Notes: a model not told the origin generated them from the letters alone. Positions 43,542-52,439 are shown, counted from the first letter of the stretch. The stretch is DNA of 64,000 nt from Candidatus Rifleibacteriota bacterium (GCA_024710355.1 JANJUX010000033.1:285206-349205), one strand, 5' to 3'. Made by a program: numbers and translations.

Positions 43542-43999
43542 GGCTGTTCCACCAGAATTGTTGAATAATTCGATTCGACCGCGCTGCCTTGTCCACCCCG
43601 CTGCGGTCTGACAGCAACATTGAGCAGGATCGCGTTGATGCCGTCCTTTTCAAGCAGCTGCATGGTGATTTTGCGTTCGAAGGCCGCGCAGATTGCGGGT
43701 CGCGTGATAAGCTGACTCTGACTGGCATCTGACAAGGCCTGCCATTCATTGAGCCGGTAGCCCGCAATCTGCTGATCGTGACACTCTGAAAGACGATTGA
43801 AACCGATGGTTCTGAACACCTCGATTATTTCCTGGCCTATCTGTTCGCTGATCAGCTGGTGGTAAGCGTTGGCCGTCTCACGACCTGAAGCGGAAATCAT
43901 ATAAAAAGCCGAAACGCTTGTCAGACCAAGAATAAAAATGGCCAGAAGAATCTCGGCCAGCATAAATCCCTTTGAAACCCATGTCTTAAAATTTTTCAT
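43538..43999 (-). CDS. Type IV prepilin-like protein (GspI/PilV-like)
   Basis: 153 residues. Prepilin segment KGFMLAEILLAIFILGLTSV has Gly-Phe at the boundary and Glu at +5 (FMLAE), after the leader MKNFKTWVSK. A short mature domain follows. It overlaps both neighbours by 4 bases, so it is translated in a chain with the PilX-like protein and the GspJ-like protein. Confidence 0.7.
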   Translation of the reverse strand: MKNFKTWVSKGFMLAEILLAIFILGLTSVSAFYMISASGRETANAYHQLISEQIGQEIIEVFRTIGFNRLSECHDQQIAGYRLNEWQALSDASQSQLITRPAICAAFERKITMQLLEKDGINAILLNVAVRPQRGGQGSAVESNYSTILVEQP

Positions 44000-45186
44000 G
44001 AGGTTTCTCCGCTGCGGCGAAAGGTTACCCAGCGTGAAATACTGATCTGATATGCTTTTTCCGGCTCGTTTAGAGCACGGTCATAAACGATTATATGTTC
44101 ATCGGGGCTCCAGTTCTGCAAAAACAGCCGGTCAGCCAGGATCATGCCGTTGAGATTAAGAGGCCTGGCTGCCTCAACCGTGCCGGTGCCGCTGTGATTG
44201 ATGGCAATCAGTGCGGCGTGAATCTCGTTGCCGGTGTTAACTCTTATTTTTCCGCGGCGGGCGTAGAAAATGGCCAGGTCGCTGCCTTCGCTTTTTTTGA
44301 TTGAATCATTGATTTCAAAACCATCGGCGATCAAAACGCCCTGTCCGCGAATCTGCCACTGCCCGTCAAGTCTGATAGTGCCGCGGCAATGATTGATGCC
44401 GCTCAGATTCAATGTTCTGGTGCGGGGATCGATAACCCGCAGTCTGATCAGGTCTTCAAAGCTCAGGTCTTTTCTGGCCCAGAGGGCATAGCGGTCGAAG
44501 ACCTGCAGATTTTCGATCTTTTCTGGCAATGGCGGGGCATCGGTCTGATAAGTAAGAAGCTGCAGGTTGCTACCTGAAATGGCATTTTTTCCATCATATT
44601 CCCGTTGTCGACGCAGTATCAGAGCACTTTTGAATGGCGAACCACTGCTGTCTGGGCTGAGCATCGAAGCTACCAGATAATCATGCTGCATTTCGAGGTA
44701 GTATTGGGCAATCGGAAGTCGCTGTCGGTCTCTGTTGCCAAATATTTCAACCTTAGCCTGAATGGCGACGATGCCGTGCCCTTCGTTGCGGCCGAAATAT
44801 GGTCGCCCGTCTGGCGATGCAGTTTTAAAGCTGACGATTTTAAGCTCACAGCTGTACCGGCACGAAAAGCCATCGGGAATAATGCGGTCGAGGTTCTGGC
44901 GGGTGAACGGCAGTTTCAGTTCGTTTCTGGCACCGCTGACGGCACCGAGTATGAACCAGAAAGCCTGTGATTTCGGGTTTTTCAGGTCTCTGTGAAGAGT
45001 TGCATAAGCTTCTTCGTGAATGGTTCTGGCGGCTTCGATTGCGGCATTTCGCAGTTCATACCATTTTTCGCTGTGACGGTTTTCGCGGGCCACCCGGAAA
45101 TAACTGAGTGCCAGAACACCCAGAGAGATGGCCACGACCATGACAATCAGCAGAGCTGAGCCGTTGTTTCTCCTAATCGACATCAT
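43996..45186 (-). CDS. PilX-like pilus-associated protein
   Basis: 396 residues. The basic start MMSIRRNNGSALLIVMVVAI runs straight into a transmembrane helix without a Glu at +5, then SYFRVARENRHSEKWYELRN, the usual PilX/GspK layout. The C-terminal third has beta-helix-like strands (GQGVLIADGFEI, GKIRVNTGNEIHAALIAI), as in the larger protein at 17822. It overlaps the anti-sigma gene by 14 bases, tying it to the ECF switch. Confidence 0.65.
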   Translation of the reverse strand: MMSIRRNNGSALLIVMVVAISLGVLALSYFRVARENRHSEKWYELRNAAIEAARTIHEEAYATLHRDLKNPKSQAFWFILGAVSGARNELKLPFTRQNLDRIIPDGFSCRYSCELKIVSFKTASPDGRPYFGRNEGHGIVAIQAKVEIFGNRDRQRLPIAQYYLEMQHDYLVASMLSPDSSGSPFKSALILRRQREYDGKNAISGSNLQLLTYQTDAPPLPEKIENLQVFDRYALWARKDLSFEDLIRLRVIDPRTRTLNLSGINHCRGTIRLDGQWQIRGQGVLIADGFEINDSIKKSEGSDLAIFYARRGKIRVNTGNEIHAALIAINHSGTGTVEAARPLNLNGMILADRLFLQNWSPDEHIIVYDRALNEPEKAYQISISRWVTFRRSGETS

Positions 45187-45652
45187 CGGCAGGAGACGGA
45201 AACTTCAGAGTTGGGGCTGCCGGTTGTGCGTCGAGCACACGGCTTTCGGCTTCTGCGGCCGTATTTGTTGCTTCTGAGGCAGCGGGCGTGGTTTTTCCTG
45301 TTGAAATTGCAGGCACAGAGGTTGATTCACGGTGTAAACTGGTGACGACGCCAAAAGTTACGGTGGCGGCGATGGCTATGCCGAGCACCCAGGTCAGCAG
45401 GCTGCTTCCCCCGCCGGAAATGCCGGGGGTACCAGCGGTTGGCAGATTGTTGAGTGACTGATCGATGCGGTCGAGAAATGCCTGCGACGGTTTGATATCG
45501 GCAGTGGGCGAGCCTTTGGCCCTGGCCCAGACCATGCAGGCGATTACCGCAGCGCATTCACTGCAGACTTTGATGTGTTGCCGACACTGGTCATTCAGAT
45601 TTCTTGGATCTGTGACCTGGTCGATAATTTTTTCGCATTCTTTTTCTGCCAT
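45173..45652 (-). CDS. Membrane anti-sigma factor with zinc-binding ZAS motif
   Basis: 159 residues. HIKVCSECAAVI near residue 27 fits the His-x3-Cys-x2-Cys motif of zinc-binding anti-sigma domains. A transmembrane helix lies at about 85-104 (LLTWVLGIAIAATVTFGVV), followed by a Thr/Ala/Pro-rich exported tail of about 55 residues. It should hold the ECF sigma factor at the membrane until a signal, perhaps proteolysis, releases it. The gene begins 1 base after the sigma gene and overlaps the PilX-like gene by 14. Confidence 0.78.
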   Translation of the reverse strand: MAEKECEKIIDQVTDPRNLNDQCRQHIKVCSECAAVIACMVWARAKGSPTADIKPSQAFLDRIDQSLNNLPTAGTPGISGGGSSLLTWVLGIAIAATVTFGVVTSLHRESTSVPAISTGKTTPAASEATNTAAEAESRVLDAQPAAPTLKFPSPADDVD

Positions 45653-45653
45653 A

Positions 45654-46202
45654 TCAGCCAGCTTTCTCTTCGAACCGGGCGCGCAGTTTGGCGATCAGAC
45701 GATGGAACACCAGACGCACATTGCCTTCGGTCATACCCATGATTTCGGCGAGCTCACAGAACGGCATGCCCTGAAAGACCCTCAGCTCGAGAATCACGCG
45801 CTCGCGCGGTTTGAGGTCGGCAAAGATACTTTCTACGCCGGCCGCAGATACTGCGTGAGTCTCGGGAGTCCTGTCGTCGGGAATTTCGGCAATTTCGAAC
45901 TGACTGCCCGAGGTGTCGAGCTTTTTTTCGCGTCTGAGTTTGTCAATGAACTGGTTACGGGCAATTCGCAGCAGCCAGCCGGTGAAACTGCCCGAGGTAT
46001 TTACCTGGTCGATCTTGCGGAAAGCATTGATAAACGCTTCCTGGGCGACATCTTCGGCGTCGGCATGCTTGATGTTCATGCCGAGAAGATAATACATCAC
46101 GGTGCCGTAATACATCTTCACCAGCTGGGTGAAGGCACTTTTCTGCCCCTTCTTGGCCAGCTCGATCAGGGCATTACAGTCGCGATTTTCGCCGTTCTGC
46201 AT
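45654..46202 (-). CDS. ECF sigma factor
   Basis: 182 residues with sigma region 2 (about 20-85; AEDVAQEAFINAFRKID, FTGWLLRIARNQFIDKLR) and region 4 (about 120-175; LKPRERVILELRVFQGM, then CELAEIMGMTEGNVRLVFHR). It lacks regions 1 and 3, as expected for extracytoplasmic-function sigma factors. It heads an operon with its anti-sigma factor and three pilin-like genes, so their expression probably answers an envelope signal. A candidate autoregulated promoter lies at 46265-46291. Confidence 0.92.
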   Translation of the reverse strand: MQNGENRDCNALIELAKKGQKSAFTQLVKMYYGTVMYYLLGMNIKHADAEDVAQEAFINAFRKIDQVNTSGSFTGWLLRIARNQFIDKLRREKKLDTSGSQFEIAEIPDDRTPETHAVSAAGVESIFADLKPRERVILELRVFQGMPFCELAEIMGMTEGNVRLVFHRLIAKLRARFEEKAG

Positions 46203-46264
46203 CAGTTCATGCGCTTAACCTGCATTTCTGCAATCAGAATCAGGGTTTCCCTCTATAAAGTTAT

Positions 46265-46291
46265 TACGTCAGTTTATCAACAAATGTTACA
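46265..46291 (-). promoter_or_regulatory. Candidate ECF-type autoregulatory promoter
   Basis: On the minus strand TGTAAC (46291-46286), 17 bases and CGTA (46268-46265) resemble SigW-type promoters (TGAAAC, 16-17 bases, CGTA). It is about 65 bases upstream of the sigma gene start. Confidence 0.4.
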
Positions 46292-46374
46292 AAAATGTAC
46301 CACAGTTTGCCATTTTATGATTGTCATCATAAATACAGATTAAATTTTGCCAAAGGACCGGAGATGGTGAAAAG

Positions 46375-47550
46375 TCAGAATTTTTCGCCGGACCTGATGC
46401 GGCCGGTCATTTCGCGGTCAATCTGTCGCTGGTCAGGTGGTCGGTCGGTTGCATCTGCTGATTTCTGCAGTAAGGCAATCGCTTCTTCCCGGCGTTCCAT
46501 GGCGGTGAGCGTTACGGCAATCAGGCGCGTGGTCTGTGGCGGCGGGTCATAGAACCTGAACATCATGTTGAAAGCTTCGAGAGCCTTTTCGAGGCGCCGT
46601 TTCGGCCCGTGCCGGCCCGAATGGTTGAGGCAGAAAATACCGATCTGCTGCCAGAGTTCGATACGGTTTGGCACCTGCTTAACCGCATTCTCAAGAATCT
46701 GCAGGGCTTCATCGTGTTTTTTCATGTATTCGTCGAGCAGAAAAGACCGCAACAGGTAAGCGTCGATAAAGGTCGGGTCAAGCGCCGGAATCAGCTCGAG
46801 TGCAACTTCGACCCGGTGCCATAAGCCGCGGTGCGAGTCTGCATCCATCTGTATCCAGAGAAGGTTGGCAGCCAGCTGGGCAAAACCCAGTTCGCGCAGC
46901 AGCAATACAAAACCAGGGGTAATCGAAGGGTCCTGGCTTGCGTGGTCGTGACTGTGCGCATGTTCGTGTGCATCGTGGCCGTTCTCATGGTCGTGATCGG
47001 CATGCTCGTGGCTTTTGCAGTTCGGGTTGGTGCAGAGAGAAAATGGCATGCTGGCGGGTGGCTTTTTGCCGATTTCAAGCTGATTACCCGGGACACCGGA
47101 GACATCAAGCGCAACTGGTTTTACAACTTTTGCCGTGTCAGAAGCTGCTGCGTGTTTGTGCCCGCAGGTGTGGTCGTGTTTGTGGTGTTCATCGGAGCAG
47201 GTCTGAGAACTGCAGGTGCTGACCGTGCCCGTAGCATCTGCGGTCAGGTGATGTTCGTGTTCATGATCGTGTTCGCATTCTTCGGTGTGCTCATGTGTTT
47301 TTTCGGCAGAATGTGTATGGCTTGCGACGTGATCATCTTCATGCCCATCCTTGTCATGTTCTTCATGAACAGGCGGGGTTTCTGCCAGGTTCTGCTGCAG
47401 ATAGGCTCCCGCCTGTTTCTGAGCCAGTTCGCGGCTGGCAGTCTGGTCGGTGCGCATTTCCCTGCGATACTGGCCGACATAAAAGTGCTGTGAAACGGCA
47501 GAAAGAATCAATGCTGCAAACAGCAGCAGCAGATGTTTGTCTGGTTTCAT
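46375..47550 (-). CDS. Membrane-anchored His-rich TPR protein
   Basis: 391 residues. An N-terminal membrane helix (about 6-22) is followed by a low-complexity region (about 60-210) dense in His, Asp and Glu (HTHEHTEECEHDHEHEHH, HKHDHTCGHKH, DHDHENGHDAHEHAHSHDH) with Cys pairs. This region is likely to bind Zn, Ni or Co. The C-terminal part (about 220-380) is helical with TPR-like units (KKHDEALQILENAVKQVP, ALEAFNMMFRFY). It follows the ABC permease gene by 1 base, so it is probably part of the same transporter system. The reading frame ends at 46375. Confidence 0.7.
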   Translation of the reverse strand: MKPDKHLLLLFAALILSAVSQHFYVGQYRREMRTDQTASRELAQKQAGAYLQQNLAETPPVHEEHDKDGHEDDHVASHTHSAEKTHEHTEECEHDHEHEHHLTADATGTVSTCSSQTCSDEHHKHDHTCGHKHAAASDTAKVVKPVALDVSGVPGNQLEIGKKPPASMPFSLCTNPNCKSHEHADHDHENGHDAHEHAHSHDHASQDPSITPGFVLLLRELGFAQLAANLLWIQMDADSHRGLWHRVEVALELIPALDPTFIDAYLLRSFLLDEYMKKHDEALQILENAVKQVPNRIELWQQIGIFCLNHSGRHGPKRRLEKALEAFNMMFRFYDPPPQTTRLIAVTLTAMERREEAIALLQKSADATDRPPDQRQIDREMTGRIRSGEKF

Positions 47551-47551
47551 T

Positions 47552-48325
47552 TTACAGATCCTTTTTGTTCAGCGCCCAGGAACCCGCAACCAGCAGGAAA
47601 AACAGGTAACAGCCGGCGTAGCCGATCGCCCACATCGCAAACGAAGGCGAAACCGCCAGATCTTTGAGAATTTTATACTTGATATTGAAATAGCCGAAGT
47701 TCGGCACCAGCCAGTAAACCACGTCGGTGGCGAACGAAAGCAGCGGAATATCGGCTTCGAAGGCCAGGTGTTTGACGTGTTCGGCCATATTACCGAGTAA
47801 AACGCAGAAAATCGACAGTGAAAAACATACTATCAGTGAATTCGTGAGTGAGAACAGCAGAACCATACCGGTCATGATCGCGAACTCAAGCAGCATGAAC
47901 AATGCCACCCATTGAAAACCGGTCCAGATGATGCCGAATTTGATATAAAGCAGGCCGGTGAGAATGCCGAGCATGATCAGCACATTAACGACTGCGGCCA
48001 GCAGGGTGCCGAGAAATTTGCCGGTGTAAAGCTCCCAGCGGCCCATGGGCAGAGTCAGAACCGCGTAGATGGTTTTGCGCTGTATGTCGTCGCGCAGAGT
48101 TGTCGAGCCAATGAACAATGCAATGAGAAAGCCGAACAGTGAGATGATCGACAACCCGACATCCTGGATCATGCGGTATTCAAGGCTCGGGGTTGTCGAA
48201 AAATGCCCGAAGAGATTGAAAAGGCCGATGGCAATACAGACGAAAACAAGATGGACGGCCAGCATTTTGTGTCTGGCGACGTCGAGAAAAGTATCCCACA
48301 TGATCAGTCTGATACGTGAAAACAT
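47552..48325 (-). CDS. ABC-2 type transporter permease
   Basis: 257 residues with six predicted membrane helices. The cytoplasmic loop STTLRDDIQRKTIYAVLTLP and the helix-rich layout are those of ABC-2 exporters (NatB/NosY-like). Its ATG overlaps the stop of the ATPase gene (TGATG at 48325), so the two are translationally coupled. Substrate unknown; the adjoining His-rich protein hints at metal or envelope-stress handling. Confidence 0.82.
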   Translation of the reverse strand: MFSRIRLIMWDTFLDVARHKMLAVHLVFVCIAIGLFNLFGHFSTTPSLEYRMIQDVGLSIISLFGFLIALFIGSTTLRDDIQRKTIYAVLTLPMGRWELYTGKFLGTLLAAVVNVLIMLGILTGLLYIKFGIIWTGFQWVALFMLLEFAIMTGMVLLFSLTNSLIVCFSLSIFCVLLGNMAEHVKHLAFEADIPLLSFATDVVYWLVPNFGYFNIKYKILKDLAVSPSFAMWAIGYAGCYLFFLLVAGSWALNKKDL

Positions 48326-49266
48326 CAGGCGCGACCTCCTGCGGCGGGGCTTTTCTGAGCGGCGAGCACCTTGACGAATAACTGATCAAGGGTCAGTCGC
48401 ACCGGCGTGACTTCAATAAGCTGACCACCTGAACTGAGAAGTCTTTGCAAAAATTCATTCAGGCCGGTTGCATCGGCAAAATTGAACTCAACCCTGTCTG
48501 GTTCAACTATTCTGCTGATACCGGTTCTGGTTTCTTCGACAAATTTTACTGCCGCTTCACGGCTCGAAAATTGTGCTGCTACCAGCGTTTCAGGCGTGCG
48601 GGTAAGGGCTTCGAGAGAATCGCTGATAACGACTTTCCCTTTATTCATGATGCAGACGCGTTCGCAGACATCGGCAAGAATGCCGGCGGCGTGCGAATTG
48701 ACGAGAATGCCGATCTGCTGTTCTTTCAACATCAGCAGCAGTTTTTTCAGCATTACCTGACCGCAGGGGTCGAGGCCGCTGAACGGCTCGTCGAGAAAGA
48801 TCAGGCGGGCTTTGCGCAGCAGAAGTCTGGCAATGTCGGCACGCTGTCGCATGCCTTTCGAACAGTCTTTCAACAGCCGGTGACGGTATTCGAGCATTTC
48901 AACCTGGCGCAGTTGTTCTTCGATGGCCGCCTCGCTGTCACTTACACCGCTTAGTCTGGCGTGAAATTTCAGATATTCCTCGACCGAAAGGTGGTCAGGG
49001 TGCTGAATCGATTCGGGCAGAAACCCGGCACCGATTCTCGATGCCGGTGTTGGCACGGGTTTGCCGAACATTCTGGCTTTGCCTGAAGTAATGCTGGTCA
49101 GACCAAGAATCATCTTCATGGTCGTGGTTTTGCCAGCGCCATTAGGGCCGAGCAACCCGATGATTTCGCCGGCATGCAGATTTACGGAAACCCGGTCAAC
49201 GATCGTTTCCTTTTTCCACCAGCCGATTACCTTGGTTATTTCCTCTGCAACAAGTAATTCGCTCAT
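48325..49266 (-). CDS. ABC-2 type transporter ATP-binding protein
   Basis: 313 residues from MSELLVAEEITKVIGW (ATG 49266, AGGAA upstream); a longer reading adds unrelated residues. Walker A is GLLGPNGAGKTTTMK, the signature is the degenerate CSKGMRQRADIARLLL typical of ABC-2 exporters, Walker B is LIFLDEPFSGLDP and the switch His is in VNSHAAG. A C-terminal extension of about 90 residues resembles the domain seen in DrrA/CcmA-type ATPases. It forms the exporter with the next gene. Confidence 0.9.
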   Translation of the reverse strand: MSELLVAEEITKVIGWWKKETIVDRVSVNLHAGEIIGLLGPNGAGKTTTMKMILGLTSITSGKARMFGKPVPTPASRIGAGFLPESIQHPDHLSVEEYLKFHARLSGVSDSEAAIEEQLRQVEMLEYRHRLLKDCSKGMRQRADIARLLLRKARLIFLDEPFSGLDPCGQVMLKKLLLMLKEQQIGILVNSHAAGILADVCERVCIMNKGKVVISDSLEALTRTPETLVAAQFSSREAAVKFVEETRTGISRIVEPDRVEFNFADATGLNEFLQRLLSSGGQLIEVTPVRLTLDQLFVKVLAAQKSPAAGGRA

Positions 49267-49288
49267 GGCAAAAGTTCCTGCGCAAAAA

Positions 49289-49627
49289 TCAATGTGAGCA
49301 GGCGTTGGCACCGGTCTGCAAAGTGCCATTCAGGTAAGCTTCAACGGCAGTTTCAGGCGTCTGACCACCCTGGACGCCGGTGATGACCTTGATGCCGTTC
49401 TGGGTGAAAAGTTCCTGAGCACGGTGGCCCATGCCGCCGGCAAGAATCAGGGTGGCTTTCTGTTCGGCGATCCAGCGAGGCAGAACGCCGGGTTCGTGCG
49501 GTGGCGGTGTCAGCATTTCTTTGTTGGTGATCTGATTCTTGTCGTTGACGGTGAAAAAGCAGAACTGCTGGCAATGGCCAAAATGAGTGCAGAGGGTTCC
49601 TTCAGTTACCGGAATTGCGATTTTCAT
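49289..49627 (-). CDS. NifX/NifB-type Fe-Mo cofactor-binding-like protein (1)
   Basis: 112 residues comprising a single dinitrogenase iron-molybdenum cofactor-binding domain: MKIAIPVTEGTLCTHFGHCQ, then LILAGGMGHRAQELFTQNG and ITGVQGGQTPETAVEAYLNG, ending NACSH. In non-diazotrophs these small proteins accompany Mrp-type ATPases and probably carry Fe-S or metal clusters. It overlaps the double ATPase gene by 26 bases. Confidence 0.85.
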   Translation of the reverse strand: MKIAIPVTEGTLCTHFGHCQQFCFFTVNDKNQITNKEMLTPPPHEPGVLPRWIAEQKATLILAGGMGHRAQELFTQNGIKVITGVQGGQTPETAVEAYLNGTLQTGANACSH

Positions 49628-51440
49628 TACGGGTCTCCTTGATTTTGTTCCAGATATTGACTATGGCCTTTGCGGCCTGACTTTCGGGATTGTGACGGGT
49701 GACGGGTAAGCCCGCCTTGATTGCCTGCTTGATGGCTTCGTCAAAAGGTATCTCGCCAATGACGCGATAGCCTTTGTTGTCAGCCATTTCATGAATACGC
49801 CGACTGACGATGCCGTTGATGTCGGCTTTGTTAATAACGATCTCAGGTAGCAGACCGAAATGTCTGACCAGTTTGATAACCCGCTCAAGATCATGCAGTG
49901 CGGCTACCGATGGTTCGGTTACCAGGATCACGCGGTCGGAACCGGTGACAGCCGCGATTGCCGGGCAGGCAGTGCCAGGCGGGCCATCGCTGATCAGCCA
50001 GTCTTTCTGCTGCTGTTCGACGACGGCAAATGCCAGATCGCGCACCATCGAGACGAGTTTGCCGGAATTTTCAGCGGCGGTGCTGAGGTCGGCGTGAATC
50101 AGGGTAGTGCCGGCTGCTTCTGACATCATCAGGCTGCCGGTTTCGGCGCGTTTTTCGCTGATGGCGCGGGCCGGACAGATTTCGACGCAGAGGCCGCAAC
50201 CTTCGCAATGCATTTCTTCAACCTGATATGCCCCGGTTTCGGGGTTGCGGCTGATAGCACCGAAGCGGCATTGTTCAAGACATTTGTTGCATTTCATGCA
50301 GCGGAAAGGGTCGATTTTCGCCAGATTGCCGAGGCTAACTCGGTCTCGGTAGAGAGTTTTGCCCTGCAGTAACAGTTTCAGGTTGGCGGCATCGACATCA
50401 CAGTCTGCAAAAACACGACTTTCAGCAAGGTCAGAAAATGCTCCGGCGACTGAAGTTTTGCCGGTGCCGCCCTTGCCGCTGAGAATGGTTATTTCCTGAT
50501 AATTATTGCTTTTAGCACCGCCATTTGTTGGCGGTGCAGCGGCTCCAGATGCGGTCGCTTCAGCTTCTTCGTGGCGCAGAGGCACTTTCGCCTCATTCAC
50601 CATGCGTGAAAAACTGTTGATGATTTCGCCACGCAGAGTCGGAAACTCGGCAGCGAGAATCAGACCTTCGCAGCAGGCGCGGGCGTATTCCCGACTGAAG
50701 GGTATTTTACCGACTACCGGCACAGAATGCACGGTGGCAAGCTGTTCGATAATGCTGTCATTTTCGTCAGAACGGTTGATGAAAACGGCACAGGGCTTGT
50801 CGAGTTCATTACAGAGATTGAGGGCGAGCTTCAGGTCGTGGGCGCCGAACGGGGTCGGTTCGGTGACCAGAATGACGCGGTCGGCGGCAGAAATCGTTTT
50901 GACGGCACTGCAGGCAGTGCCCGGCGGCCCGTCGAGGAGGGTTATGGATTCTGACTGCGTCAGTTTCTGTAGCTGCGAAATCACCATCGGGCTTTGTGAT
51001 TCGCCAACCCTGAGGCGGCCCCAGGCAAAGCTGAACGGCTTCATATTCAGATCTGCAAGAATTTCGCCGATGGGCACCGGCTTTATTTTAATGGCGTCAT
51101 GCGGGCAGACGGCAGAACAGACACCGCACGAATGGCACATGTCGTTGAATACCAGCGGCGTACCTTTGACCATGGCAATGGCATTGTAGCGGCATTTGTT
51201 GGCGCAGCGGCCGCAGCCGATACATTTTTTGAGGTCGAATTCGGGTTTCTCGGCGTGAACCTTTTGCGGGTCGCCATAATTGCCACGCAGAAACAGGTGA
51301 CAATTTGGCTCCTCGACATCGCAGTCGAGCACGCGCACCGGCATTTTGAATTCTTCAGCCTGGCCGAGGGTCCAGGCGAGGCTGAGGGTGACCGTTGTCT
51401 TGCCGGTGCCGCCTTTACCACTGCAGATGGCAACTTTCAT
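49602..51440 (-). CDS. Fused double Mrp/MinD-like ATPase with two ferredoxin domains
   Basis: 612 residues that are two homologous units in one chain. Unit 1 (about 1-285): Walker A SGKGGTGKTTVTLS, 2[4Fe-4S] motifs CIGCGRCANKCRYNA and CHSCGVCSAVCPHDAI, then GPPGTACSAVK. Unit 2 (about 315-600): SGKGGTGKTSVAGA, CMKCNKCLEQCRFGA and CEGCGLCVEICPARAI, then GPPGTACPAIA. In related clusters the two units are usually separate genes. Probable role: ATP-dependent Fe-S or metal-cluster handling with the NifX-like proteins on each side. No frameshift is visible at the junction (a Gly/Ala/Asn-rich linker). Confidence 0.88.
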   Translation of the reverse strand: MKVAICSGKGGTGKTTVTLSLAWTLGQAEEFKMPVRVLDCDVEEPNCHLFLRGNYGDPQKVHAEKPEFDLKKCIGCGRCANKCRYNAIAMVKGTPLVFNDMCHSCGVCSAVCPHDAIKIKPVPIGEILADLNMKPFSFAWGRLRVGESQSPMVISQLQKLTQSESITLLDGPPGTACSAVKTISAADRVILVTEPTPFGAHDLKLALNLCNELDKPCAVFINRSDENDSIIEQLATVHSVPVVGKIPFSREYARACCEGLILAAEFPTLRGEIINSFSRMVNEAKVPLRHEEAEATASGAAAPPTNGGAKSNNYQEITILSGKGGTGKTSVAGAFSDLAESRVFADCDVDAANLKLLLQGKTLYRDRVSLGNLAKIDPFRCMKCNKCLEQCRFGAISRNPETGAYQVEEMHCEGCGLCVEICPARAISEKRAETGSLMMSEAAGTTLIHADLSTAAENSGKLVSMVRDLAFAVVEQQQKDWLISDGPPGTACPAIAAVTGSDRVILVTEPSVAALHDLERVIKLVRHFGLLPEIVINKADINGIVSRRIHEMADNKGYRVIGEIPFDEAIKQAIKAGLPVTRHNPESQAAKAIVNIWNKIKETRNENRNSGN

Positions 51441-51443
51441 GTC

Positions 51444-51809
51444 TTACACCCAGTGCCCTTCGACGTCTGCATCTTCGGCTGGTTTTATGCTGCCGCTTTC
51501 GATCTGTTTTACGGCTTCTTTTATGGTCAGGCCACTGGCGACATTATAAATTTTAACCCCGGCTGTGGTTAGAACCCGAAAGGCTTTAGGGCCGCAATGT
51601 CCGGTGATTACCGCTTCGGCGCCAAGATTTACAACGTTCTGGGCACTCTGAATGCCGGCACCCTGTGCCGCCTGCAGATTCTGGTTATTCGAGTGCCAGG
51701 TGCAGCCGCCGGTTTTACTGTCATAGAGCGCGAACATCTGCGCCCTGCCGAAACGTGGGTCGACGGTGGTGTCGAGGTTCTGTTCCCTTACCGAAATGAC
51801 GTATTTCAT
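51444..51809 (-). CDS. NifX/NifB-type Fe-Mo cofactor-binding-like protein (2)
   Basis: 121 residues. DPRFGRAQMFALYD, NNQNLQAAQGAGIQSAQ, EAVITGHCGPKAFRVL and IYNVASGLTIKEAVKQIE mark the dinitrogenase iron-molybdenum cofactor-binding family. It differs clearly from the copy at 49289, so the cluster has two distinct carriers. It ends 3 bases before the double ATPase gene begins. Confidence 0.85.
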   Translation of the reverse strand: MKYVISVREQNLDTTVDPRFGRAQMFALYDSKTGGCTWHSNNQNLQAAQGAGIQSAQNVVNLGAEAVITGHCGPKAFRVLTTAGVKIYNVASGLTIKEAVKQIESGSIKPAEDADVEGHWV

Positions 51810-51859
51810 CGCGTTTCTCCTTTAGAGGCTGCGGCAGGCTGTCAGGGCAGCGGGCCCGT

Positions 51860-52261
51860 TCAAGGCTTGTCGGCCGGTTCAATTTTGTCACTTTTACACG
51901 AAGGGCAGTTGTCTTTGTCTGGCTCGGTCTGGAAAGTGCTCTCGCAGGCCGGGCAATAATACAGTTTGCGCATATACTCGACGGTGCCGCCCTCGATTTT
52001 GATGGCCTTCCCTTTGATCAGGGCTTCGGCAATCTTTTTGTGCGCTGCTTTGACGATGTTGCCGAGGGTCTGGCGCGAAACTTTCATCTGGGTTGCCGCA
52101 TCGGCCTGATATAGTTCTTCTAGGTCTGTCAGGCGCACAGCTTCTAGTTCATCAAAAGTCAGGCTGACGGTTTCAAGCTCGCGAACGGGTATACCGGCGG
52201 GTTTGAAATAGGTTGCGCTGAATTCGCCGCTCACACGACGGTGCAATCTCGGTCTGACCAT
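51860..52261 (-). CDS. DUF134 helix-turn-helix/zinc-ribbon protein
   Basis: 133 residues. MVRPRLHRRVSGEFSATYFK and LTFDELEAVRLTDLEELYQA followed by a sigma-region-4-like helix-turn-helix (AATQMKVSRQTLGNIVKAAH) identify DUF134. The C-terminus adds a zinc ribbon (YYCPACESTF, then NCPSCKSDK). DUF134 genes commonly precede NifX and Mrp-like genes, and here it is the first gene of that leftward group, so it is the probable regulator. Confidence 0.88.
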   Translation of the reverse strand: MVRPRLHRRVSGEFSATYFKPAGIPVRELETVSLTFDELEAVRLTDLEELYQADAATQMKVSRQTLGNIVKAAHKKIAEALIKGKAIKIEGGTVEYMRKLYYCPACESTFQTEPDKDNCPSCKSDKIEPADKP

Positions 52262-52439
52262 AGTTGAAATTTTTCCTTTTTTGGCATAAGCTAAAAACTA
52301 TATTATGAATCTGGCGATTATTTGTCAACCCGCAATTTTTAACTTGATTCGCCGGTGGGGTTTTACTAGCCGGGCTGTGTCTGTTATTATCGCTTTAGAC
52401 ATGTATTTTGCAGGTCTGATAAAGGAGAACGCGCAAGTC

